From Prosopocoilus inquinatus (Eukaryota > Arthropoda > Insecta > Coleoptera > Lucanidae): DNA of 64,000 bases. This document shows, in pieces, positions 48,745 to 58,399 of this stretch. The notes beneath the pieces were generated by a model. That model saw nothing but the letters and a program-made list of their open reading frames with translations. It was not told where the DNA came from and did no database searches. The stretch covers positions 21,426,001 through 21,490,000 of the forward strand of contig CM069870.1 in assembly GCA_036172665.1 (NCBI GenBank), read 5' to 3'. How positions within the stretch are numbered: position 1 is the stretch's first letter; each line of letters opens with the position of its first letter. A program made the position numbers and the translations under genes.

Positions 48745-48790
48745 TTGGGTTGGAGGCAACTGTTTCGGCAATTAGACTTTATCAAGCCCT
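48745..48790 (-). ncRNA. Hammerhead-like motif of a Penelope-like element, degenerate
   Basis: The minus strand reads CTTGATAAAGTC, then TGCCGAAACAGTTGCC. This resembles the GATAAAG...GCCGAAACGTT type of motif seen in Penelope-like elements, but two core positions depart from a hammerhead. Its proximity to the GIY-YIG remnant at 49 kb is the main support, although its strand is opposite. Confidence 0.25.
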
Positions 48791-48989
48791 ACAAAGAAGT
48801 TTCCTAGCATTAAATAAATAATAAGACACAGAACAACCACGTTTCTCTGAAATGTACCGGCAAAGACACCGTCATTGCAGGTGTTAGCCGCAGCGTCTAC
48901 CATCTGTGGACACCGACGGAAATAATAGAACGAACCTCCGAAACCTTCTCTGTCATCTTTCATAATAAAGATCCATTCCAATCGAGTCG

Positions 48990-49283
48990 TTCTCGCTCGC
49001 TTCTAGTGGTCTTTATTCTTTAAACTGCGGTTGCAGTCATGCGAAATATGTTGGCCAGACTGGGAAATGTTTAAAAATTCTCCTACCATGACGCATTGGC
49101 AAATTAGAATCTACCTTTGCAAAACACTTATCTGATACTCTCCACGAGTTTAATAAATAATCCTTCAAACTCCTGCATAACCTTCCCAAAAGGTAACTTG
49201 CGCTGACTATAGCCGAAAATCTAGAAATTTTTCTTCACAAACGCTTGCATGACAATATCATTAACGAACAAACTGTTTTCTAA
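48990..49283 (+). pseudogene. GIY-YIG endonuclease remnant of a Penelope-like retroelement
   Basis: One plus-strand frame with three internal stops and no frameshift reads a decayed GIY-YIG domain. It shows GLYSLNCG followed by AKYVGQTGK (the GIY and YIG halves). After that come STFAKHLSDTLHEFN, LALTIAENLEIF and HKRLHDNIINEQTVF before the final TAA at 49281-49283. This order (Y-V-G-Q-T-G, F-A-x-H-L, E-x-L-E-I-F, N-E-Q) is that of the C-terminal endonuclease of Penelope-like elements. Only the C-terminal part is left, and I did not recognise reverse transcriptase upstream. The first visible cysteine pair fits the CCHH-type insert seen in many members. A related GIY-YIG family from another retroelement is possible. 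Confidence 0.7.
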
Positions 49284-50890
49284 TTCTAATTTAAGTTAAT
49301 TTTAATATTTTAAATCCATTTGTTGGAAATCTACAGCTTATTCCTCTTCTTCTTCTTCTTCTTTTAAAATAAAAATTTGACTACCGTTCAGGGTTTTTGA
49401 AAAACGTTGCCAAACGTATTGCAAAAAGTAGCCAAATTACGCCAAACTCAGAAATGTAAGAAAGTTTATTAATTGTATTACATTATTTGAAATGTTGGCA
49501 GGAATTAATTTAAAAAAAAAAATAGGAGCAAGCAGGAACAAAAGAAAATTCAAGCAAGGAACAAGTACATACGAATTACGAATAATAAGATAAAAATAAG
49601 AAAGAGAGAAAAAAACTAAAACAAATAAAAAATCCGCCGATTTGGAATATCAAAAATCAGAAGAAATAGAAAAAAAAATTAATCCGAAAAAAAAAACAGA
49701 AACAAAAGAGAAATGAAAGAAACAGCAACGAAATACATGGCACGAAACGAAAAAACAAAAGAAATTAAACTGCAAAAAAATCAAAAACAAACTAGAAATG
49801 AAAGAAATAGCAAGGAAATGCAAAGCATGAAGCGAGAAAACAAAACAAAAGAAATTCGTCAAGCTGAACGAAAAAGCAAATGTTTACTGGATAAATTAAA
49901 AAGCGAACTACAAAAAAGCCAATAATAGAAGGAAAAAAAACAAAAGATCACAACTGTGATGCACACAAAACAAATGAAAATCGAGGAACTACGAGAAAGC
50001 GCCGATAAAATGCGAAAAATCAATTCTATAAGAAAATCAGAAGAAAAATCCATAGCATGAAAGCATAAATAACAGAAAAAAAACAAGAGAAAATTGATGA
50101 CTAAGATGAACCAAAAACAAATGAATCTCCTAGCGAAAAATAAAGGAAAAACTAGTAGAAAACAAAACACAACTGTTAAAAATATAAAAAAAACAATTTG
50201 ATAAAAATAAACAAAAAAAGAGAAATACGAGAGTTGAATTAAAAAAAAAAAAACAGGAGTATCACAATATAAACAATGGACACAAGAAATTAAAAACGAC
50301 AAAAATTTTTTGAAATATAAACAAACTTGTAGAAAACAAAAGAGAACTGTAGAAGAGTTCGATTGAAAAGAGAAGAATGGGAAAAACAAAAAAAAAGGCC
50401 GTAGAAGAATGAAAACAAAGAATAAGTGAGAGACGGCGATTCTGCGATCGAAATTTTTGCAAGTCAAGAAATTGACAGGACACAAAATGATAAAAAAAAA
50501 CAAATGAGAACATATTTAAAAAAAAAAACATACATATATTTATTTTGTATATTGCAAATTGTCCAAATAAAGTTGCTACTATTATTATTAAAGAAAAAGT
50601 ATGAAATAAACAGAAAACAAAAGAGAAAGAAAAAGTATGAAGTAAACAAAAAAAACAAAAGAGAAAGAAAAAGTATGAAGTAAACAAAAAAACAAAAGAG
50701 AACGATACTCGAAGTACATAATCTCGTCATGTAATCCCTCTAAATTGAAACAGTTGAGTGTCGCTGTACGTGAAGACAACAAAAGTAGCCCAAATCAAGC
50801 ACCAAATAGATTTTTCAACGCCAAATATGTCTAAAATGTAGCCCAGATGACGGAATTTCACCCAATCTGGCAACCTCGCTATCACCATCT
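49284..50890. repeat. A-rich repeat with a 43-bp tandem motif
   Basis: Strongly A-rich on the plus strand and a reverse-orientation relative of the T-rich family (AACAAATG, AAACAAAAGAGAA). At about 50591-50702, AGAAAAAGTATGAARTAAAC repeats three times at about 43 bp. GTTGCCAAAC near 49407 and CTGGCAACCTCGC near 50868 could be worn hAT-like ends. The long minus-strand open frames (including 214 codons at 49859-50503) are Phe/Leu runs from antisense A-tracts. Confidence 0.55.
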
Positions 50891-52978
50891 ACTAGCGTTC
50901 TTACAACTTTAGTGCTTCCATCCACGGCCAGCTGAATTTTTATATCATACACGGCCAGTCCAAAGAGCATTAAAAAATGTTTTTGGGAAAAATTAAAATC
51001 GCGTCTATCAAGTGGCGCCCTCAAATTCAAAACTAGTGCCAAAATTACTGTCATCTCGAAATTTTTGGTTATGAGAAATGTCAATTCATCTTGATATTTA
51101 AGTTGTCAAAATAAACATTGGTGTCGTAACCATGGTAACACCTAATTAATGAGTATGAGAGGGCGCTAGTTGACACGATTCAAGACTTGCTTTACTGGAC
51201 CACATTTTTAGGCGAATTGGAACAGCCGTATATGACATTATCAACTCAGGTGGCTGTGTTCCATCATGACGCCCAAACCAAATTTTTAACGCACCAAATT
51301 TAAATTTATTGTGCTCTTGTCGTCCCTCGTTTTGATGTTTTCTATTTTTTTTTTATTAGAAAACTTCCTTCTTTGATAAAGGTTTGAAAGTGACTATTTT
51401 GTTGTCCAACTCAAAAAATGGAAAAAAAACTAACACACTTCTGCACTTTACTGGACGATTTAATAACTTCCAGAAAAAAAAAAAGACTTTTTAAATATAA
51501 CGAAGATACAATTGAATAATAATCACAGGACTTCTCTTATGATTAGGAGGCATACGCAAAATTCATATTTATGTCATGTCAGTTTAATGTCAAGTAATAA
51601 GAATACGAATTATGAAACCCTCCTCCATGCACAAAGCTTTTAAAACAGCGTTTACTTTAGTCTTGATTGACAGCGACAATTAAAAACAATTTTAAATTTA
51701 AGGCGAGCAGCTTGGAAAGTCTCGTCCAGTTGAATGGTACTTTCCGACAAGAGTTTTCTAACTTTTCCTATTTTTCTCGTTCCTTCCTCTACACTTAAAC
51801 CTTATTTTAATAAATTCGTATAATAATTTATATTACAATTTAATTCGGAGAATTCACAACTTTTTCTTATCTTCAGGAGGAAACGATTTCCTTTGAGCTG
51901 ACCGCACTGACAAGTTTTAACATGGATTACGTTCATAAATTGTACACACTGTGGAACACTCATGTATTTACAAATGTACATTTTTATTACAATTGTCTCT
52001 TACATCTATTTATACACTCTAATTATTACTGTTATAATTTAGATTAATGCGGCGTAGTAGGAGGAAAATTTACATGTGAAAAAATTCCAAATATATCTGT
52101 GCAGATGAGAATAATTTTGTTCCACGGTGTACCTTGGACCGTGTAATCGTAACTTTATCACTCGCGATATTAATGTACTTATCAAGAAGTCTCCAATTTA
52201 AGTTATTTTCATGATATCTGGCGAACTTTTCATATTCCACTATTGAACAGAGTATGAAAAGTTCGCCCGTTGTCACGGAATTGATGTAAATCCAAAACTT
52301 CTTGAAACAAACGGCCAAGATGCGAGATATCTTAAAAATCGTGAGTGAGAAAGATACGATTGCGTGCCCAGGTTGCACTCTAAGGTGTAATTTACGAAGG
52401 AAAGCCAGCACAAGTCACGTGACACGTCCTTCTCAAGTTGCGAGACCTCTATCTCTGCAGTTTACAATTTTTTGCCATCTCTACATAAGCTCTGACATAG
52501 TACTTCTTTACTAATCCTTTTATTGTTATTGTAAAAATGTTTAGTAAATTCACTAATTAGTTCAGCAAAAGCCAAAGCACAATTACCAATTATTGTGTTT
52601 TCAAGAAGCCCAAGCCTGAGGACCCGGAAATAACGAGTACCTTCAGTACTGTACGTTTTCTTTATGTTAACTTTCTGCATTTCAAATTATCTTTAAATTT
52701 ATTTCCTGCGTCTTCTACTTTCTTCTTTATCACTTTGATTTCTTTCCGCTTTTATCCGAGTTTTAATTGATCGTTCTTTTTACCCAACGAATGTCTTTTT
52801 CAGTAAGAACGTGCACATTCCTGTCTTAGGGGCCTATTTTTTATCGAAAGCGTTAAATTTAAAGAGCCGTTAAATTTTGTTGCTAAGGTAACAACCTATC
52901 ATAGAACTGTATTTTCAATTTTATAGGATCTCTAAATTTTAACGGCCCGTTAATAAGCTGCAGAATACGCTCCTTATG
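50891..52978. other. Intronic stretch without identified gene
   Basis: Two minus-strand open frames (52462-52680, 72 codons; 52070-52411, 113 codons) have less biased composition than most here, but I recognise no domain and see no clear splice signals. A 16-bp hairpin (CGAACTTTTCATATTC) lies at 52219-52266. A TTTAACGGC-type partial inverted repeat occupies 52828-52970. Confidence 0.4.
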
Positions 52979-53102
52979 CCCGATTTCTTCACCTACCGAT
53001 AAATTTATCAGCCAGGTATTATCCTTAGAAACCATTGTATCGACAATAGTTTTCGAGGATACTACCTGGCAGATAAATTTATCGGTAGGTGAAGAAATCG
53101 GG
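52979..53102. mobile_element. Foldback MITE with CCCGATTTCTTCACC ends
   Basis: CCCGATTTCTTCACCTACCG at 52979 and its inverted copy ending at 53102 are perfectly matched for at least 30 bp. The arms extend to about 50 bp with CCAGGTA(T/G)TATCC. The high arm identity points to a young element or an actively conserved hairpin. Confidence 0.85.
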
Positions 53103-54394
53103 TATAAGTCTATTATCTTTTTAATGTCTATCTATGGGTACTCAGCTCAAAAGTGTTTTATTTCTGTAATTAGCAGTGCTCGTCTTTCATTTTTCATTCA
53201 TTCATTCATTTTCATTCGGTATTTTAACTTGATTCGTCCGGGTCGAAAACTTATTTTCAATCACCCTGTATAAGGTATTATTATATTTAACTTGTTGCTA
53301 GGTACAGCCAAATTCATCTCAATAAAATCCTCTGTTGCGCTTGTTTCCTCCATTTTCCTTTGTATTTTTTTTTAATTAATGTCTCAATTGTAACTTGCTT
53401 TCTTCATCGCCATTATAGTTTTCGCCCGAGTATCTTGCTTCTTATTTCCTTCAATCGAAGTTTTGTAAATTCATTGCTAACCACGTGCACGTTTAAGTCA
53501 TCTATACATTTATGAAACAAGTACTAATTTTCTGCAGAAGTTGTTTTTAACTAATTTATCTAATTTTCACAAATTCGTAATCTTCGTCGTAGTGCAGACG
53601 TGCGTTTTACAGCGCTATTAACTTCCCACGGTGTCGACCTATTTCGTTTGCAATTTGTACATTTTCCTATGCATTTTAGGGACTGTCCTTGCAATAAATA
53701 GATTGTTACTAGTGCTCGCAGTTCATTGCGTTATATTTGCAACGATTTAAACTTCTCGTCGGCGGGAGCTAATGGTTTCTAACGTAGGGCTCGTAACTAT
53801 TTGCGATCGGTTTCCGGTGTGTTTCAAAACATTTCATGGAAATTAAATAGATTGTTTATCTTACGTCGAGACAAGATCTTAAAGCTTGACGTCGCGTCGT
53901 GTCTGTCTTTTATGCTTGTTCCAGCGAAATAAGCTTCTTGTCAGTTTGTTATTCCGGCGGAGTTAGAAATTGAAATCACCCGTTCACATTTATTGGAACT
54001 GGCTCTAACATCAGATTTTTTTCCGTTGGTTTCGACTTATGTCATCAAGCTTTTGATTCATTCAAACTCCTTTCTAACAATTTTAGGGCGAAGCCAAGTG
54101 ATGGCTTCGTTAATTTGAAACAAGAACAAAACCTTCTGCAGAAGTTTTTTTTTTTAAATTAATTTCACAATTAGACACATCAAAACGCAAATACATTGAA
54201 GACGTTGCAATTAAAATATTTTTGCTTTTAACCTCCAAAAATTCGATACACAATGCATCTTCATTTCTTGCGACTGTTAATGTAAATAAAAATATTTCTT
54301 CTTTGCTTTTAGATATTATTAGCACCTTTTCAAAATACATTTTCGGCAAAAGATTTTTTTCTACTAACAAATTTTCTACAAACGATTAGGAGTA
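53103..54394. repeat. Intronic stretch with a repeat inverted at 60.9 kb
   Basis: Positions about 53815-54013 are an inverted relative of about 60887-61055. Shared words are AGATTGTTTATCTTACGTCG, AAGCTTCTT, CTGTC and GGCTCTAAC against their complements. Repeat-end word TCACCCTGTATAAGG lies near 53263. The minus-strand frame at 54110-54370 is unrecognised. Confidence 0.6.
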
Positions 54395-55441
54395 TATACC
54401 GGGAGTCCCGCGCCATTTGTTCACCCTTCTAGAATATTTATTTATTAATGGATTAACCTGATTTTTGGAGAAAATAAATTTGACAAGAAATGGAATTTTT
54501 CGACAAACTGCTAGTCGTTATAGGACTTCCGGTTTCGCCGGAAATGATTTCAACTTTGTTATTTTAAATGGAACAGCCTATATATTTTTATATATTTGAA
54601 ATTTACGGATCATTATGAGTCCGAATACGTATCAATTGTTAATTTTGGTTTCCATGACAACGACAAAAAAAAAACTTTTTTATGTTTCAATCTAGAAAGC
54701 TATGAATCGCATTTTTTCGATTTAATGCGATGAAGTGTTTCGAAAAAATCACTGCTTTGATTGTATTATGATTTTTAACATTTTTACAGCATTTGAAATT
54801 TTCATTAGGTCGTAATTCATTTTTTTAAAAGAAACTCATATGTTTCTTAGCTTAGTTCAACAGAACATTTCTTTCTGAGTACGCTGATACCAAATACGTC
54901 ATATTTTCTTTGAAAATAATTTAAAATAGAGCATAGAATGTCTTATTGAAATTTTGCACTTTCCTTTATTTCAAATAACTTTCAAAGAAAATATGATGTA
55001 TTTGGTATCAACGTACTCAGAAAGAAATGTTCTGTTGAACTAAGCTAGGAAACATATGAGTTTCTTTTAAAAAAATGAATTACGACCTAATGAAAATTCC
55101 AAATGCTGTAAAAATGTTAAATTAAAAAGCAAAATACAATCAAAGCAGTGAAAAATAAAAAAGTTTCTTTTCACGTTGTCATGGAAACCAAAATTATCAA
55201 TTGATACGTATTCGGACTCGTAATGGTCCGTAGATTTTAAATATGCAAAAATATATAGGGCGTGCCATTTAAAATAAGAAAGTTGATATCACTTCCGGTG
55301 AAACCGGAAGTTCTATGACGACTGGCAGTATGTCGAAAAGTTCCATTTTTTGTTTAATTTATTGTCTCTAAAATTCAGGTAAATTAATTAATAAATAAAG
55401 ATTCTAGAAGGGTGGACACATGGCGCGAGACACCCGGTATA
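54395..55441. mobile_element. Near-complete palindrome of 1.05 kb
   Basis: The left end TATACCGGGAGTCCCGCGCC and right end GGCGCGAGACACCCGGTATA are inverted copies, and the two halves stay complementary almost to the centre near 54930. Shared words include TTCTAGAAGGGTG, CTTCCGGTTTC, ATACGTATTCGGACTC and ACAGAACATTTCTTTCTGAG with their complements. Arms are about 500 bp. It lies in the first visible Phactr intron, 407 bp from the basic exon. No coding capacity. Confidence 0.95.
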
Positions 55442-55710
55442 TATATTTTTAGTAATATCAAATAATACTGTTAGTTACATATTATTACTATTTCCATTAT
55501 TCATGTAATGACTGTAAAACTTGAATATTGAAGTAAATTTATTAATGAAAGCAGCAAATCTACTACACTGTTAAATGCAGAACTCGTTCGTTATTAAGCG
55601 GTGAAAATAAATAACTCTTACAGCAAATAGCCAGGGGATTAATTAGTATAATCAGAGTTAATTGCACTGAGGCATTCGTATGTGTGTTGTAATTATTACG
55701 CAAACACTTA

Positions 55711-55734
55711 CACACACACACACACACACACACG
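55711..55734. repeat. AC microsatellite
   Basis: An uninterrupted run of about 11-12 AC dinucleotides in the intron, about 115 bp downstream of the donor of the Phactr basic exon. Confidence 0.9.
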
Positions 55735-55847
55735 ATAAGATTGCTGCTTACGTTTAGTAAAGCATCTTGGCAAACAAGTGCAAGAGAAAAAAAAGGTGAA
55801 GGTAAAGCGTGCAGCAAGAAAAAAAATGCATGTATCAAGGCACTCAC

Positions 55848-56012
55848 TTCGAGAAACAGCTTCTAATTTGTCGGACTTCTTTTTCCTCTTCCACTTCCAC
55901 GGCTTGAAAAATTTACCTAGGGCTGAAAATTTGCTTTTTCTTTCTATAGGCGGTGTCCTCGTCCCACTTCCGAGACTGTTCGTCCTGAATGCGGAACCAT
56001 TTTGCTTCTTGG
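55848..56012 (-). CDS. Phactr: Phactr exon with basic [11 protein letters not shown] block
   Basis: A 165-bp internal exon, minus strand. The acceptor TTCATTCTGTTGCAG precedes base 56012 and the donor CGAA/GTGAGT follows base 55848. It enters with two codon bases and leaves with one. The 54 complete codons include [15 protein letters not shown], then [20 protein letters not shown] and [10 protein letters not shown]. Vertebrate Phactr1-4 have the same series: a Ser/Leu-rich start, a TPPI motif, SKF..LG..FKPWKW and a lysine-rich tail just before the first RPEL. The basic block acts there as nuclear-import and membrane-contact sequence overlapping the RPEL site. The exon junctions with 44770-44871 give SR-T-LERKIS in frame. 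The preceding exon was not found, so the protein's N terminus is unknown. Confidence 0.93.
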
Positions 56013-56630
56013 CTGCAACAGAATGAACATCCAAATAAAAAATAATTCACGTGGTTTATTTTATTTAATTTTTTTTTTTTTTTGGGAGGTAAGAAAAAGA
56101 TCTTAATTCTGAATTAATTAAAATAAACGGGAAAGATTCAAATTAATCCCGAGACGTATAATACTGGCGCAGGAGTTTCTTACGGCCTCCGCAATTTATG
56201 TTAATTTAATGCCATTTCTTGCTAATTACGAATTTAATTAAATATAAATGCTTCTTTCGTCTAACCACGCGGATAATAACAATTATACATTCAGAGTTTC
56301 CACGAGGTAATTTAAAGAAAAGTTGCGCGGAATTAATGAAGAAGTTTTTTTTTTAAATTATTATCAGGGCCCGGTTTCATATATTTTTTTATTATTAAAG
56401 AAGCGGAGCGTCGCTTATACTTACTTCTAATGCTCTTACATTCGTATAAATTGGGACCGACCGACGCAGACGTGATTACACTTCGTGATGAAAAACAAAA
56501 TATTGTCTAACGTTGTTTAATTCCAAAGAACCTTAAAATTTAAAATGAAATGACATTCATTGTCAAAATCTAGTTATACGCATGAATACCACTTTTCCAC
56601 TGGACTTTCACGATATACTGCAATTATAAG
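56013..56630. other. Intronic or upstream stretch of Phactr
   Basis: No exon or repeat ends are visible. Several TTAATTA words lie between 56110 and 56250, which could be homeodomain-type sites; this is inference only. GCCCGGTTTCAT near 56369 resembles the end of the hairpin at 2126. Confidence 0.4.
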
Positions 56631-56632
56631 TA

Positions 56633-57913
56633 CGTGGGCTGCTGGAAAATTTTCTGGAATCTAGTAGGTCTACAAGTGTTAGCGTTTATCAACTGTCATA
56701 TTTGAAAAATTTGACGTTTTTCGCCTATAATTCTATTGACAGTTCCTATCCAAGTGAACTAGTTTTGTTTGTACAGCATTTGAGAAAAAGTAATTTTGGA
56801 AATCTCGCGTGAAAATTTTCGTGCCATGATTTTTTACGATTTCAAATGTGGTCTAACGCCGAAACAATGCCTCGATCGGCTTCATTTGGCTTTTGGAGAT
56901 GAAGCACCATCAAAGACCAGTGTTTATATTTGGTTTGCCGAATTCCAGCGTGGACGTACCTCTCTCAGTGACGAATTTCGTGAAGGTCGTCCATCAACAT
57001 CTGTTGTTGCCACTAATGTAGATGCTGTGCGTGAAATGCTTGAGTGAGATCGACATGTGACATATCCTGAGATTCAAGCATTCTTACGCACTGACATGAA
57101 AGCAATACACCAGATTTTGCATGATCATTTGAACGTACGAAAGCTTTCCAGCCGTTGGATCCCACACAATTTAACAGAAGCGCAAAAGCAGGGTCGTGTC
57201 AAATGGTGCGAAGAAATGCTCAAGAAATTCAACGGAGGTCGTTCAAATTTAGTTTATAACATTTCGTCTGGTGACGAAACGTGGATCTATTCGTACGAGC
57301 CAGAAAGTAAACAACAATCTACCGTCGGGTATTTCAAAATGAACCAAAACCAACAAAAGTTGTCCGTTCACGCAGTGCTGCGAAGGAAATGATTGCTTGT
57401 TTCTTTGGTTTAACTGGACATGTAGCAACTGTGGTTTTAGAGGATCGAAAAACCGTGAATGCTGGTTGGTATACTACAATTTGTTTGCCGGAAGTCATCG
57501 ATCAAACAAGAAGAAACAATCAAAATCGACGAATTATTCTCCATCATGACAACGCCAGCTCTCACGCAGCCCGTCAAACAGTTGACTTTTTGTCCAACAA
57601 AAATGTTGAATTAATGACTCATTGTCCATATTCAACTGATTAATCACCTAATGATTTCTTTTTGGTCCCAAATATCAAAAATAAACTGCGTGGTGAGCGA
57701 TTTTCGTCGGCTGAAGCAGCGATTGAAACATTCCGGACACTGGTTTCTGAGGTACCACCTTTAGAGTGGAAAACGTGCTTTAGAAATTGGTCCGAGCGTA
57801 TCCAAAAGTGTATTGACGTCAAAGGCGAATACTTCGAAAAACAATGATACCGTTTACCAAGTTTCATATGCGTTTTTTCATACCGTTTCCAGAAACTTTT
57901 CCAGCAGCCCACG
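56633..57913 (+). mobile_element. Full-length mariner element, inactive
   Basis: Terminal inverted repeats CGTGGGCTGCTGGAAAATTT (left, from 56633) and AAACTTTTCCAGCAGCCCACG (right, to 57913, one base more than the left) differ at one position. TA flanks both sides (56631-56632 and 57914-57915), the target duplication of Tc1/mariner elements. The 1.28-kb length is that of a complete mariner. It carries a single transposase gene, broken (56796-57847). Confidence 0.95.
56796..57847 (+). pseudogene. Mariner transposase pseudogene
   Basis: The encoded protein would be about 350 residues, full family length. It has FRAMIFYDFKCG near the N terminus, an HTH region with GRTSLSDEFREGRPS, and the WIPHNLTEAQ motif. 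The three acidic residues of the DD34D catalytic triad are all present: GDETW (57273-57275), HHDN (57548-57550) and SPND (57653-57655). The last two are separated by 34 codons. Damage seen: no ATG (the family start position reads TTG at 56796), a TGA at 57045-57047, a one-base loss near 57327 in a tryptophan position, and a TAA at 57641-57643 just before SPND. The frame ends EYFEKQ then TGA. Several independent lesions with intact catalytic codons indicate decay after a normal insertion. No host use is implied. Confidence 0.93.
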
Positions 57914-57915
57914 TA

Positions 57916-58399
57916 TATCCTGATACATGTAGCTAGTAGGCGGAGCGTAACGTTAAAATATATTTGTCCGTTACTTGATTATTGTTTAGAAGGAAAAAAA
58001 AAATCCTCCTATTTTCCTTTAGTAAGAACAGTTAATTATTGAAGAAGAGTGTTTAATTGGATATAAGGTCAAACCGGGCCATATTCTGTACTCCACTTAC
58101 GGGTAGTTACCGAAAAATCCCGCACTAAATTGCCATGCACCAAACACAATCGAGATTCCGCAAGTTCTTCGTACTCAAAAACTTTAATTACTCAAAGGCA
58201 TCCGAACTATCTTAGTATTTGTTCCCGTTCGCTTTATAATGAGAAACTCTCCTTTTTTTCTTACTTTCGAAGTTGCTGTCCAATCGCATACGTGATTTTG
58301 CTTTAAGCCAGGTCTTCCCAATCCTTACAAGAAAATAAAAATTTCTTGATTTAATTTCTTTAACAAAAGAGAAGAATCTATTGATTCTTCTCTTTTGTT
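57916..58399. other. Non-coding stretch
   Basis: No gene or terminal repeat. GAAGAATCTATTGATTCTTC near 58370 is a short perfect palindrome at the border of the T-rich tandem array. Confidence 0.4.

Noticed and set aside
49859..50503. 214-codon minus-strand open frame
   Set aside because: Almost entirely Phe, Leu, Ile, Ser and Val from antisense A-tracts, within the A-rich repeat, and without any domain.
52070..52680. Two adjacent minus-strand open frames as a possible nested gene
   Set aside because: I could not recognise a family, the frames overlap poorly, and no convincing splice sites join them.
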